The translations under genes and the position numbers were made by a program. This document shows positions 17,711-25,946 of a DNA stretch of 64,000 bases, piece by piece; position 1 is the stretch's first letter; the number at the start of each line of letters is the position of its first letter. The DNA comes from Kamptonema formosum PCC 6407. Its GTDB lineage: Bacteria > Cyanobacteriota > Cyanobacteriia > Cyanobacteriales > Microcoleaceae. The notes under the pieces were generated by a model. The model ran no database searches. It was not told the origin of the DNA and saw nothing but the letters and a program-made list of their open reading frames with translations. The stretch is from positions 2,277,813 to 2,341,812 of the forward strand of contig NZ_KB235904.1 of assembly GCF_000332155.1 (NCBI RefSeq). Direction: 5' to 3'.

Positions 17711-19141
17711 TTATTTTGATAACATTAGGTTTTTAATGTACTCCCTAAATACAGGTTGAAGTGTGAAAAGTGTTCGCTCACCTTGTTTGATTTTTTTTAT
17801 CAAGCAACGCCGTCCCAAGGATTGCACATTTTTTAATAATTCCGATGGGGATAATTCCAAATTTACTGTACTTTTTGATATTTCAATTGGTTCGACTTCG
17901 CTAGCTAGCCAAGACATCACCTTTTTTTCTGAGTCAGATAAGCGATGGAAATGCTGCTGCAATAGGGGTTCTAAATCGCCTAAAAATAGTGTATCGTAAG
18001 ATAATAACTCTGAAACGCTGCCGTTAAATAAGTCTTGAATCATAGCGCCCACTATATTTAACCAGGATGGATTACCTTGATAAATGTCAATCAATTCTAA
18101 CCATCTCTCCGGTTCTAGTAAACCTTTTTCTCTGAGAATTTCTTGAGCTTCGGTTCCTAAACCATTCAATTGTAATGTCCTACAGGCTTGGTTTTGGCTT
18201 TCTAAGGCCACTATTTCTCTGGGTTTTTCCCAACTTAATAATATTAAGCAACTGTGGTGGGATGATTCTGCTAGTTGTTTGAAGAATGTGCCGTAATTTT
18301 CATATCCAGGTTGGTAATTGCCTGCGAGTTGTCCGCTGCTGAAAATCATTTGTACGTCATCGAGTATTACAAGACAGCGGTATGAACGTAAATATTCTAG
18401 TAGGGGCAATCCCCCTGTGGTTGCCCTTTCTTCTGGGGCGGGCACGGGGGCACCGCCCCTACTGAGGAATTGAATTAGGTTTGTTTCGAGTGTTTGGAGG
18501 GTTGGGGTGTTGTGGAGGCTGCGGTAAATAATATAATCAAATTCAGTTTTTATCTGTTCTATTAGTTGGATGGCGAGGGCAGTTTTGCCAATTCCGCTTA
18601 ATCCTAATATGGTGATGAGACGAGTACGATCTTCTACAATCCATTGTTTGAGTGTGGTAAGTTCGGATGTGCGGTTATAGAATATGTTTGAATCTGGTGC
18701 ATCGGATAAGTCTATGTGAAGTTGTTTAGGAGTTTGTTGGGAGTTTTGGGGAGAGGTGGGCGATCGCTCTTTTGTTACCTCTGAATGACATCGATCGCTA
18801 CAAACATTAATTTTGCTATTATTAATACTATTAACAATATGATTATTAGAAAATTCTATTCGTTTCAAAAACGATCTAAAATTAGATTGACTAACATTTT
18901 CTCCTAACACATCTGACAGCAGTTTCCATAACTTCCAAGCAGCTTTTCTGACATGATCGTTACTAAATTTATAGTCTTCTGCTATTTCTGGATACTTTTT
19001 ACCTTGCGAAGTAGCTTCTAATATAGATATTTGTAGAGAGTCAAGACGTTTTCCTGTTTTAGCAAATATTTCGTCATCGATCCATTTTACCGATTCTTCA
19101 AGCTCCATAAATTTAGGTGCAGTCATATTTGGGTCTAACAC
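17711..19141 (-). CDS. HTH / NB-ARC STAND ATPase
   Basis: The 476-residue protein begins (about residues 10-95) with a cyanobacteria-type helix-turn-helix domain (RLDSLQISILEATSQGKKYP, KLWKLLSDVLGENVSQSNF). The NB-ARC ATPase follows: FYNRTSELTTLKQWI, Walker A ILGLSGIGKTALA near residue 185 and Walker B RCLVILDDVQ near 258. The GNPSWLNIVGAMI segment and a winged-helix C-terminus end at LQPVFREYI. Many relatives carry C-terminal WD40 repeats; none are present here, but a WD40 protein is encoded in the divergent operon. STAND proteins are ATP-dependent sensors or switches, many of them in conflict systems; the trigger here is unknown. Residues around SRGGAPVPAPEERATTGGLP are encoded by a palindromic repeat (18400-18462) inserted in frame. 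Confidence 0.85.
   Translation of the reverse strand: MLDPNMTAPKFMELEESVKWIDDEIFAKTGKRLDSLQISILEATSQGKKYPEIAEDYKFSNDHVRKAAWKLWKLLSDVLGENVSQSNFRSFLKRIEFSNNHIVNSINNSKINVCSDRCHSEVTKERSPTSPQNSQQTPKQLHIDLSDAPDSNIFYNRTSELTTLKQWIVEDRTRLITILGLSGIGKTALAIQLIEQIKTEFDYIIYRSLHNTPTLQTLETNLIQFLSRGGAPVPAPEERATTGGLPLLEYLRSYRCLVILDDVQMIFSSGQLAGNYQPGYENYGTFFKQLAESSHHSCLILLSWEKPREIVALESQNQACRTLQLNGLGTEAQEILREKGLLEPERWLELIDIYQGNPSWLNIVGAMIQDLFNGSVSELLSYDTLFLGDLEPLLQQHFHRLSDSEKKVMSWLASEVEPIEISKSTVNLELSPSELLKNVQSLGRRCLIKKIKQGERTLFTLQPVFREYIKNLMLSK
18400..18462. repeat. 63-bp GTAGGGGC...GCCCCTAC palindromic repeat inside NB-ARC gene
   Basis: The element has terminal inverted repeats GTAGGGGC / GCCCCTAC and GC-rich internal inverted segments around a TTTCTTCTGG core. 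It resembles intergenic palindromes common in cyanobacterial genomes. At 63 bp it adds exactly 21 codons, keeping the host frame open just before the Walker B strand. Confidence 0.75.
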
Positions 19142-19350
19142 AGTACCAGTTTACCACACTTTTTGATATTTGAGGAACTAAATACCACTTTTTCCTATTA
19201 ACTCCCATTAAATCCCAAATTTTATCTTGGCAAATTACCCATTAAATTCAATTGTTATATCGAAAGTATTTGATAACATTGATTAAGATATATGCAGCTC
19301 AGCTAAAAACAACAGCTATCCGCAAATAAACTTATTAGGCAGTAAAATCC

Positions 19351-20442
19351 ATGCAGATTTATCGAATTATTATGTTGGGGCCTCGCGGTTCTGGCAAGAC
19401 CGTGTATTTGGGAAGTATGTTTCAGAAGCTGTCCAGTCAAGGGGAATGGGGATTTTTCCTAGAGATTGGTGCTGAAAATCGCAAGAAACTGACTGAAATC
19501 TACACCGAAGTTGCTACACAAACGAAATGGCCTCGAGGGACGCTTCGGGAGGAAGTCTTAGAATGGGTTTTTACCTGCTCCATCAACAGAAATAGAACTA
19601 AATACTCAGCTTGCCAGTTTATCTATCTCGATTACGCAGGCGGTAGAATTACTGAAGCCGATATGGAAGATGGTTCTGATTTTAATCGAAAGATAGAAAG
19701 TGCTGATATTCTACTGGGATTGTTAGACGGAGCTAAAATTTGTGCTCTGATGCGTCAAGAACAGGAAGGAGTAGTATGGGTTATCAATGAGTTAAAAAAT
19801 ATACTTGATATAATGACGGGAGGTATTGCAAAACCAGTTCATTTTGTCATTAGCAAGTGGGATATTGTTGAAAGTAGTGGATATTCTTTGAAACAAGTAC
19901 GAGAGAAATTATTAGAATCTAGTGACGCATTTCAGAATCTAGTTACCACCCGTAAACAAGATGGATTTCTAACCAGATTGATTCCTGTTAGTTCCGTTGG
20001 GAAAGATTTCGCTAAACCTGTACCTGGTGGCGGTATGGAAAAAATTCCCGGAAAACTGCCTAAACCATTTCAGGTAGAAGTTCCCTTAGCTTGTGTTTTA
20101 CCGGATTTGATCCTGAATCAAAAAAGAGAACTTGATAAAAGGGCTTCAGAAGAAAGGAAGCGATCGACTAAAGTTGAAGCAGACCTTTCTGGTGTGGAAA
20201 AATTCAGTCAAAATTTGCCAGGATTCTTAAGAGGTTTTCCTGGGATTAAAAATTGGGCAGGATCTGCCGAACAAAAGAAAAGAGAAGCGGCTGAAAGAAG
20301 TGAGGAATTACGTCAGCAACAAAAAGCTGCCTTGGACAAAATAGGCGATGAAAGAAGCGCTCTTGAATCTGTTGTCAACAGCTTTATCTTGATCCAAAAC
20401 CAACTTTATATAAGTTTCCCCGATTCCGATCTATCTTCGTAA
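19351..20442 (+). CDS. TRAFAC-like GTPase, candidate double-GTPase-type conflict protein
   Basis: The 363-residue protein starts with a P-loop (MLGPRGSGKTVYLGSMF, residues 8-24). A Walker B/switch-like FIYLDYAGG follows near residues 90-98, and SKWD (base-recognition NKxD-like) near residue 169. PVSSVG lies near residue 209 and may be the G5 loop. This resembles the bacterial GTPases described in NTP-dependent conflict systems (DO-GTPase group); the assignment is from memory. The C-terminal third is a charged, coiled-coil-like helical region (RASEERKRSTK, KKREAAERSEELRQQQKAA). The next gene, a WD40 protein, starts 7 bp downstream, so they form an operon, divergent from the NB-ARC gene. No membrane segment is visible. 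Function as a regulated switch is inference. Confidence 0.72.
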   Translation: MQIYRIIMLGPRGSGKTVYLGSMFQKLSSQGEWGFFLEIGAENRKKLTEIYTEVATQTKWPRGTLREEVLEWVFTCSINRNRTKYSACQFIYLDYAGGRITEADMEDGSDFNRKIESADILLGLLDGAKICALMRQEQEGVVWVINELKNILDIMTGGIAKPVHFVISKWDIVESSGYSLKQVREKLLESSDAFQNLVTTRKQDGFLTRLIPVSSVGKDFAKPVPGGGMEKIPGKLPKPFQVEVPLACVLPDLILNQKRELDKRASEERKRSTKVEADLSGVEKFSQNLPGFLRGFPGIKNWAGSAEQKKREAAERSEELRQQQKAALDKIGDERSALESVVNSFILIQNQLYISFPDSDLSS

Positions 20443-20449
20443 TATCTTT

Positions 20450-21967
20450 ATGAAAAATTTAGATTGTTGGCCTTTTTTAGTTAGCGCTAATCGCCACCTT
20501 GACTATAGAACAATAGTTGCCCCTGACTTTATGTGTAAAGTTGGTGATGCCAATACTATTGCCAACACAGCAGGCGGTAATCTAACAGCAGAAAATGTGT
20601 CTTTCTACCGAGAAATACATAAATCTAAAGTTGGAAAATTAACCATAGTATTTCGAGTGATTGAAACAACCTTTGAAGACATGGGCATTGAAGGGAGTGG
20701 AGTTTTAAAAGATTCATTTGGTCGAGAAATTTTGTTAATTGAAGGAATTGTTATTAAGGGATTACTCCCAGATGTGATAGTTTCCAAAGATACTATCGAA
20801 ATGGCTCACGGAATGATTATTCAACCTTATCGTGAATTTTGGGAATGTACAAGGGTTGAACCTGCTACAGCTTCAGTATGTTTTAGCCTACCACAAGATA
20901 GTTCTGAATCTTGCCTACAATATCAGAAACTAGATCCTTATGGTGTTGATATCCAGAAACCAGAGGAACCAGACAAACCTAAAGCGCCAGTTTTTCCAGA
21001 GGTAGATCCGCAGAAAAAAAGCAGTAAAAGTCAAGGCTGGAGAAACCAAAGGACTAATTATCTTGATGGTGAAGTTACATCAGTGACATTTTTACCCAAA
21101 GGCAATTCTATTGCGATTAGATACGAACACCAACAAACAATTATTATCAAAAATTTAGGGACTAACCAAGATACTTTTTCTGCCAAAGAAGATATTATTG
21201 GATTCGGCTATCCTCATCCTATTGCAATTAGTCCTAATGGTCAGTATATGGCTACTGGAATCATTCAAAAAATCGGATATGGTGTCATAAAATTATGGAA
21301 TATTGAAGAAAAAAAAGAGCATAAAGAAATTCATGGACATAAAAACATTGAGTTCAGTAGAATTATACCCGTAGCTTTTACTCCAGATAGCGAAATGCTA
21401 ATTAGTGGCAGTAAAGATAAAATAATTTTTTTCTGGGATGTTAAAACCGGTGGCAAAAGAGGCCAACCAATTGAGAACTTTGTAAGTGAGATTAGGGCTA
21501 TAGCTGTTAGCCCAGACGAACATAGCTCTATTTTTGTCATTGGGGATGGTGAGGGAAATATTCAGTCTTATAATTGGAACAGTAGAAAAAAGATTAAAAG
21601 TTTTCCAGCGCAGGGTTTGTCTAATGGCTTACCTATTAATTCATTAGCTTTTAGTCCTGATGGTAGAATACTTGTCAGCGGTGGCGATGACAATAGTATC
21701 AAACTTTGGGATGTCGATAGTGGTAAAGAATTGAATAGCGGAAAACACTCAGCTAGAGTCAGAACAGTTGCTTTTAGCCCTGATGGTAAATTAATTGCTA
21801 GTGGAGACGATAGCGGTATAATTGAAACTTGGGATGTTAAAACTATGGAAAATGTAGTTTTACCTAAACATCATAATGTAGTAACATCACTTACTTTTAG
21901 TCCTGATGGTAAAACTTTAGCAAGCGGTAGTAAGGATAGAACAGTTAGGTTTTGGGAAAGAGTTTAG
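20450..21967 (+). CDS. WD40 seven-bladed propeller protein with novel N-terminal domain
   Basis: Residues 1 to about 170 form a domain I do not recognise in detail (NLDCWPFLVSANRHLDYRTI, VAPDFM at the start). It may be a GTPase-associated adaptor, since the gene directly follows the GTPase. A Pro/Lys-rich linker (KPEEPDKPKAPVFPEVDP) leads to WD40 repeats. Seven blades can be counted, the last three canonical (LAFSPDGRILVSGGDDNSIK, VAFSPDGKLIASGDDSG, LTFSPDGKTLASGSKDRTVR), which is enough for a closed propeller. WD40 propellers are protein-interaction or sensing modules. No signal peptide or membrane span is seen. Base composition is AT-rich compared with the nitrate and ribosomal genes, in line with an accessory island. 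Confidence 0.82.
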   Translation: MKNLDCWPFLVSANRHLDYRTIVAPDFMCKVGDANTIANTAGGNLTAENVSFYREIHKSKVGKLTIVFRVIETTFEDMGIEGSGVLKDSFGREILLIEGIVIKGLLPDVIVSKDTIEMAHGMIIQPYREFWECTRVEPATASVCFSLPQDSSESCLQYQKLDPYGVDIQKPEEPDKPKAPVFPEVDPQKKSSKSQGWRNQRTNYLDGEVTSVTFLPKGNSIAIRYEHQQTIIIKNLGTNQDTFSAKEDIIGFGYPHPIAISPNGQYMATGIIQKIGYGVIKLWNIEEKKEHKEIHGHKNIEFSRIIPVAFTPDSEMLISGSKDKIIFFWDVKTGGKRGQPIENFVSEIRAIAVSPDEHSSIFVIGDGEGNIQSYNWNSRKKIKSFPAQGLSNGLPINSLAFSPDGRILVSGGDDNSIKLWDVDSGKELNSGKHSARVRTVAFSPDGKLIASGDDSGIIETWDVKTMENVVLPKHHNVVTSLTFSPDGKTLASGSKDRTVRFWERV

Positions 21968-22080
21968 AAAAGAGTCATAGTGTATCCCTACGAATCTATC
22001 TCAAATTACACTTTTATGTAAGCGATCGCCCCTCCCATTCCAACTTATGAAAAAGTGCGATCGCGCTTTCTCCAAACAAA

Positions 22081-22392
22081 CTACCGCCGATACAAAGAAC
22101 AAGCAAATTCTAACACTTCTTCCTGAGAGCGATCGGGTAAATGATTAATAATTGCTGTAATTTTCTCCGAACTTGACAGCCAGCTTTTTGTACTAGCTTT
22201 CCAAACCACAATAAATTGCTCCTCTGATAACGTACACAAAGCTAAAGTTTCTCCTTCATTATTGGTAAACTCCACTTCATAATTGCCATCATAGTAGCAC
22301 TCTACTATTGCCCCTTGATTTCCTGAATAGACACGATCTTCAGGCAAATCTACTAACAATTCAACAACATCAAAAAGTTCAGGCTGTATCAT
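22081..22392 (-). CDS. DUF4926-domain protein with C-terminal helical extension
   Basis: The 103-residue protein has an N-terminal DUF4926-type small beta domain (FDVVELLVDLPEDRVYSGNQ, GAIVE, YEVEFTNNEGETLALCTLSEEQ). About 40 helical residues follow (KITAIINHLPDRSQEEVLEF). A second DUF4926 gene lies at 22868. In cyanobacteria these small proteins often sit next to toxin-like DUF6883 proteins, as here; an immunity or antitoxin role is possible but inferred. The ATG at 22392 is preceded by a GGAAG. Confidence 0.7.
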   Translation of the reverse strand: MIQPELFDVVELLVDLPEDRVYSGNQGAIVECYYDGNYEVEFTNNEGETLALCTLSEEQFIVVWKASTKSWLSSSEKITAIINHLPDRSQEEVLEFACSLYRR

Positions 22393-22523
22393 TTCCGCTT
22401 CCTTAGATATAAAGTTGTCAATCTAGCAATATTACTATTTATCCCCAAGCGCGATCGCTCCCATCCTTGACCGATCGCCTCAAATCTGGTTAACATAGAC
22501 ATAATCAGCTCTGGAGAGAGTCA

Positions 22524-22859
22524 TTGAAACTGCCCAATTATGAAAGAGCAGTGGCTCCTCAAAAGAAAATTACCGAATATCTGCTCTCACTTACCCACCG
22601 GGACGGGAAAAGCAAAGCCAAATTTTTTTTGCGGTTTGGCTTCTCCGTCGATGCTTGGGAAATCATGGCAACTGCCTTGCTGCGTCATGCTGCTGAGCAT
22701 GAATTAGCTAAAATTGAAGAATCGCCTTTTGGCACTCGGTACGTTGTTGAAGGAGAAATCCTCGCAGCAGATGGCAGAAAACCCTTTGTGCGTTCTGTCT
22801 GGTTTATTGAAACCGGAGGCGAAATTCCCAGGCTAATAAGTGCCTATCCACCAGATTAA
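22524..22859 (+). CDS. DUF6883-like protein
   Basis: The 111-residue protein starts at TTG 22524; GGAGAGAG lies 4 nt upstream and no in-frame ATG fits. It begins KLPNYERAVAPQKKITEYLL and contains KFFLRFGFSVDAWEIMATAL and an RYVVEGEILAADGRKPFVRS strand pattern, ending with SAYPPD. This matches my memory of the DUF6883 family, which also occurs as a C-terminal domain of polymorphic toxins. The DUF4926 gene follows after 8 bp, so the two form a small operon that may be a toxin-immunity-like pair; activity is not shown. Confidence 0.7.
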   Translation: MKLPNYERAVAPQKKITEYLLSLTHRDGKSKAKFFLRFGFSVDAWEIMATALLRHAAEHELAKIEESPFGTRYVVEGEILAADGRKPFVRSVWFIETGGEIPRLISAYPPD

Positions 22860-22867
22860 AAAAGAAA

Positions 22868-23092
22868 ATGATTCAAGAACTTGACAGCGTTGTTTTAACA
22901 ACTGACATCCCAGAACAAAACTTAAGCCAAGGCGATATTGGCACCGTTGTTTTAGTACATCAAGGTGGCGTAGGATATGAAGTAGAATTTGTTACTTTGA
23001 CCGGGAAAACAGTAGCTATTGTCTCACTCTTTAGTTCACAAGTCCGTCTGATCCGTGACAGAGAAATCGCTCACGCTCGAATGTTAGCTTGA
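22868..23092 (+). CDS. DUF4926-domain protein
   Basis: The 74-residue protein consists only of the DUF4926 domain: IQELDSVVLTTDIPEQNLSQ, GDIGTVVLVHQGGVGYEVEF, TGKTVAIVSLFSSQVR. The order of strands is that of a small SH3-like barrel. It lies 8 bp after the DUF6883-like gene and is probably translated with it. It may neutralise or modulate that protein (inference from repeated pairing in cyanobacteria). Confidence 0.75.
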   Translation: MIQELDSVVLTTDIPEQNLSQGDIGTVVLVHQGGVGYEVEFVTLTGKTVAIVSLFSSQVRLIRDREIAHARMLA

Positions 23093-23170
23093 AAATTATC
23101 TAAATTTCACCTCATCCCCAAGCGCCGCAGCTACGCCAGCCGCAGGCATCGCACCTTCAACACCAATTAT

Positions 23171-23440
23171 TCAAACTAACTCCGACACTCTCAATCGCCC
23201 TTCTATCGGTTCATATTCATCCTCCAAAAGCCAATACTGTGCCTCATCATAACTCTGACTAGAAAACACAACTTTATAACCCTCAGCCGGATCGTAGATT
23301 CGACAATTTCCCTCAGCATCACTTAGTAACAAAAGCAGATAAGGCGGTGAAAGGTTTGGATCGATCCATACCTCTGTAAACTCCCAATTATTCTTCACTA
23401 GGTCGGCTTCGAGGGGTAACGTGATATCGGTTTTCAGCAT
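23171..23440 (-). CDS. hypothetical protein, possible partner/immunity protein
   Basis: The 89-residue acidic protein is not recognised. It has a beta-rich pattern (YLLLLLSDAEGNCRIYDPAE, YKVVFSSQSYDEAQYWLLED) and no signal peptide. Its start overlaps the end of the upstream gene (23388-23726) by 53 bp, so the two are translationally linked. Small size, acidity and overlap fit an immunity or antitoxin partner, but there is no direct evidence. Confidence 0.6.
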   Translation of the reverse strand: MLKTDITLPLEADLVKNNWEFTEVWIDPNLSPPYLLLLLSDAEGNCRIYDPAEGYKVVFSSQSYDEAQYWLLEDEYEPIEGRLRVSELV

Positions 23441-23726
23441 CGACTTTTATCTCTCCATAATAAAGTAAAAGGCGGCTACTATTCGGGTCAACTCTATAAC
23501 CAATTGATTCAACAAAAAACATACCATAACGATCGTAGCCCCGAATCGTACCTGTAAATTCTCCATCTTCTATTATGGCTTGAGCTACCTGATTCATAGT
23601 AGCCTCATCATTAAAAATATGGGCAGCACGTCCTTTATTAAGCAATCTTCTCATTTGTGGCGTGTCTGGCAAGTGTTTAGCAATGTGCCTGCTGTCAAGA
23701 GTGATTTGGCGATTAATTCCGCTCAT
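23388..23726 (-). CDS. hypothetical small basic protein, toxin-domain-like
   Basis: The 112-residue protein begins with HIAKHLPDTPQMRRLLNKGR and contains AAHIFNDEATMNQVAQAIIE, then GTIRGYDRYGMFFVESIGYR. The histidine-rich start and helical-then-beta pattern recall small RNase-type toxin domains in polymorphic toxin systems, but I cannot name the family with certainty. It is followed by an overlapping small acidic gene. With the DUF6883/DUF4926 genes it forms a cluster of small paired genes at 22-23.7 kb. Confidence 0.6.
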   Translation of the reverse strand: MSGINRQITLDSRHIAKHLPDTPQMRRLLNKGRAAHIFNDEATMNQVAQAIIEDGEFTGTIRGYDRYGMFFVESIGYRVDPNSSRLLLYYGEIKVDAENRYHVTPRSRPSEE

Positions 23727-23763
23727 TAATTAATTGCTGAACATACAAGTATCATTAAATCAC

Positions 23764-23812
23764 GCGATCGCGCCGCAAAACTTTTAGCGAAAAACTACTT
23801 AAAATCATCACT
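23764..23812 (+). repeat. 49-bp duplicate of an internal segment of the downstream gene
   Basis: This stretch matches 24585-24633, inside the following RCK-channel gene, with only about two or three mismatches around a central GCG/CTC difference. It begins at a HIP1-type GCGATCGC. It looks like a relic of a partial gene duplication or ectopic recombination. Confidence 0.8.
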
Positions 23813-23958
23813 TGAGCTCCTATTAAAATCAGCCCACCGCCATTTTGAATCAAAATGTCTAATAGTATTTTTAGCTACAATCTTCCAAGTACCAACACTG
23901 GATAATAGTAAATTGCACAATCTAGGCAACTCCTAGATTGTATTGCAACGAACTTTCT

Positions 23959-25647
23959 ATGAAACCTCGAATCATAGTTTGCGGCTTAGGTCGCACAGGG
24001 TACAAGATTTTCTGTTTGTTGAGACAGCAAGGAGCGATCGTTGTTGGTATCAGCGATCGCCCTTTGAGATGTGAAGGTTCCGATGTCGTAGTAGGCAACT
24101 TACAAGCAGCCTCAAGTTTATTGGCCGCCGGCATTCAAAACGCTCACACCCTCGTTTTAGCGGGAGATGACGATGCCGTAAATTTGGCAATTTTGATGCA
24201 AGCAAGGATTCTCAATCCTAAAATTCGCATCATTAACCGCCTCTTCAATACCAGCCTGGGCGATCGCCTAGACCATACCCTGCCGGAGCATACCACAATG
24301 AGCGTTTCCTCCTTAGCCGCTCCCGTGTTTTCCTTTGCAGCTCTTGGCAATCAAGCAATTGGACAGTTGCGCCTATTTAACCAGACTTGGCCGATTCACG
24401 AAGAATATATCGATGAAAATCATGCCTGGAAAGGTCGAAAACTGAGGGATTTATGGGAAGATCGATCGCGAATGCTGATCTATTATCTGCCAGCGGATAA
24501 TAAAATTGACCTAGTATCGGCGGTTCTAGCTCATGGATATTTACAGCAAGGCGATCGCCTAATTATTGCCACTCAACCCAGCGTGCGATCGCGCCGCAAA
24601 ACTTTTACTCAAAAACTACTTAAAATCATCACTAATATACGGCGACTTCAGCAGCAAACTCAATCAGCCGTCAGCGTCAGCATCACTCTTTTACTAATAA
24701 TTCTAGCAGCCACATTCACATATACAACTGTAAATTTTCATGTTTCCATAGTTGATGCTTTCTATTTTTCCGTCGGCATGATTACCGGAGCTGGCGGCAA
24801 CGATAAAGTAGTAGAAAATGCCCCAGATAGTATTAAAATATTCACGGTAATCATGATGTTAGTTGGGGCAGGAATGATCGGCCTCTTCTACGCACTCCTC
24901 AACGATTTTATATTAGGAACCCGCTTAAGAGAATATTGGGATGCTGCGCGAATTCCCCAACGAAATCACTATATAATCTGTGGTTTGGGAGGGATAGGAG
25001 TACAGATTGCTAAACAACTACAAGCCAACGGCCATGAAGTTGCAGTCATAGACAGCGACTCTAACAATAGATTCCTCAGCACTGCTCGCTCCTTAAAAAT
25101 TCCCGTAATTCAAGGAGATGCAAGTTTATCTTCAATCCTAGAAGAAGCTAATATTAAACAAGCTGAAGCTTTATTAGCAGTTACTAGCAGCGATATGTCA
25201 AATTTAGAAATTGCCTTAAGCGCTAAAGGATTAGCTCCCAAACTGCCAGTTATTGTTCGCAATCAAGACCCACATTTTGCACTCATGGTGCAACAAGTCT
25301 TTGAATTTGAAGCCGTATTAAGTCCGACAGAAATAGCCGCTCCTGCCTTCGCTGCGGCAGCAATTGGAGGGCGGATTTTTGGTAATGGGATGACATTAGA
25401 TAGTCTCTGGGTTGCCTTAGCAACATTAATTACACCAGGGCATCCCTTTTGCGGCCAACGCATTCAAGATGCTGCTATGTCTGCTGATTTTGTACCTTTG
25501 TATGCCGAAACTAATTGCCAAACAATTCACGGCTGGGATTTGCTAAACTTTTATCTTAGTGCTGGGGATGTCTTGTATTTGACTATGCCAGCTAATAGAC
25601 TAGAGCAATTGTGGAGATCCGTTTCTACGGAATTAATTAGAAATTGA
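23959..25647 (+). CDS. two-RCK-domain, two-TM potassium channel-like membrane protein
   Basis: The protein is 562 residues from the ATG at 23959; an in-frame TTG 21 bp upstream is less likely. It starts with a Rossmann TrkA-N/RCK domain (KPRIIVCGLGRTGYKIF), then about residues 225-315 contain two hydrophobic segments (VSITLLLIILAATFTYTTV and IFTVIMMLVGAGMIGLFYAL) around a pore-like loop. A second RCK domain follows (NHYIICGLGGIGVQIAKQL). Such proteins regulate K+ or other cation flux in response to nucleotide or ions. The pore loop reads GMITGAGGNDK rather than the K+ channel signature TVGYGD, so ion selectivity is uncertain. No partner gene is adjacent. Confidence 0.85.
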   Translation: MKPRIIVCGLGRTGYKIFCLLRQQGAIVVGISDRPLRCEGSDVVVGNLQAASSLLAAGIQNAHTLVLAGDDDAVNLAILMQARILNPKIRIINRLFNTSLGDRLDHTLPEHTTMSVSSLAAPVFSFAALGNQAIGQLRLFNQTWPIHEEYIDENHAWKGRKLRDLWEDRSRMLIYYLPADNKIDLVSAVLAHGYLQQGDRLIIATQPSVRSRRKTFTQKLLKIITNIRRLQQQTQSAVSVSITLLLIILAATFTYTTVNFHVSIVDAFYFSVGMITGAGGNDKVVENAPDSIKIFTVIMMLVGAGMIGLFYALLNDFILGTRLREYWDAARIPQRNHYIICGLGGIGVQIAKQLQANGHEVAVIDSDSNNRFLSTARSLKIPVIQGDASLSSILEEANIKQAEALLAVTSSDMSNLEIALSAKGLAPKLPVIVRNQDPHFALMVQQVFEFEAVLSPTEIAAPAFAAAAIGGRIFGNGMTLDSLWVALATLITPGHPFCGQRIQDAAMSADFVPLYAETNCQTIHGWDLLNFYLSAGDVLYLTMPANRLEQLWRSVSTELIRN

Positions 25648-25689
25648 AAAAGAAGGGAAAAAATAGGGTATTTTAGTAGGAATTACACA

Positions 25690-25825
25690 AAGAAACCGGG
25701 TTTGTGTGAAAAATCCTTGGTTTCTTAACGAGAGTTTACAAAGAAACCCGTTACACAAAGAAACCGGGTTTGTGTGAAAAATTCTTGGTTTCTCAACGAG
25801 AGATTTACAAAGAAACCCGGTTTCT
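25690..25825. repeat. two tandem AAGAAACCGGGTTT palindromic elements
   Basis: Two copies of a roughly 65-bp element with AAGAAACCGGGTTT and AAAGAAACCC(GGTTTCT) ends lie head to tail in the spacer before the amidase gene. The family is the same as at 17035-17101. Nothing else is seen in this spacer (25648-25946). Confidence 0.75.
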
Positions 25826-25946
25826 GACCTCAATGTGTGTAAATCCTGTGTAGAATTCTTTAAGAACACGAGGGAATAAATTCCCTTGCGTCGTTTTTCC
25901 TCTCAGGTCTGAAGACACTGAGTTTCCAAACTCCCATCCTTTTTTT

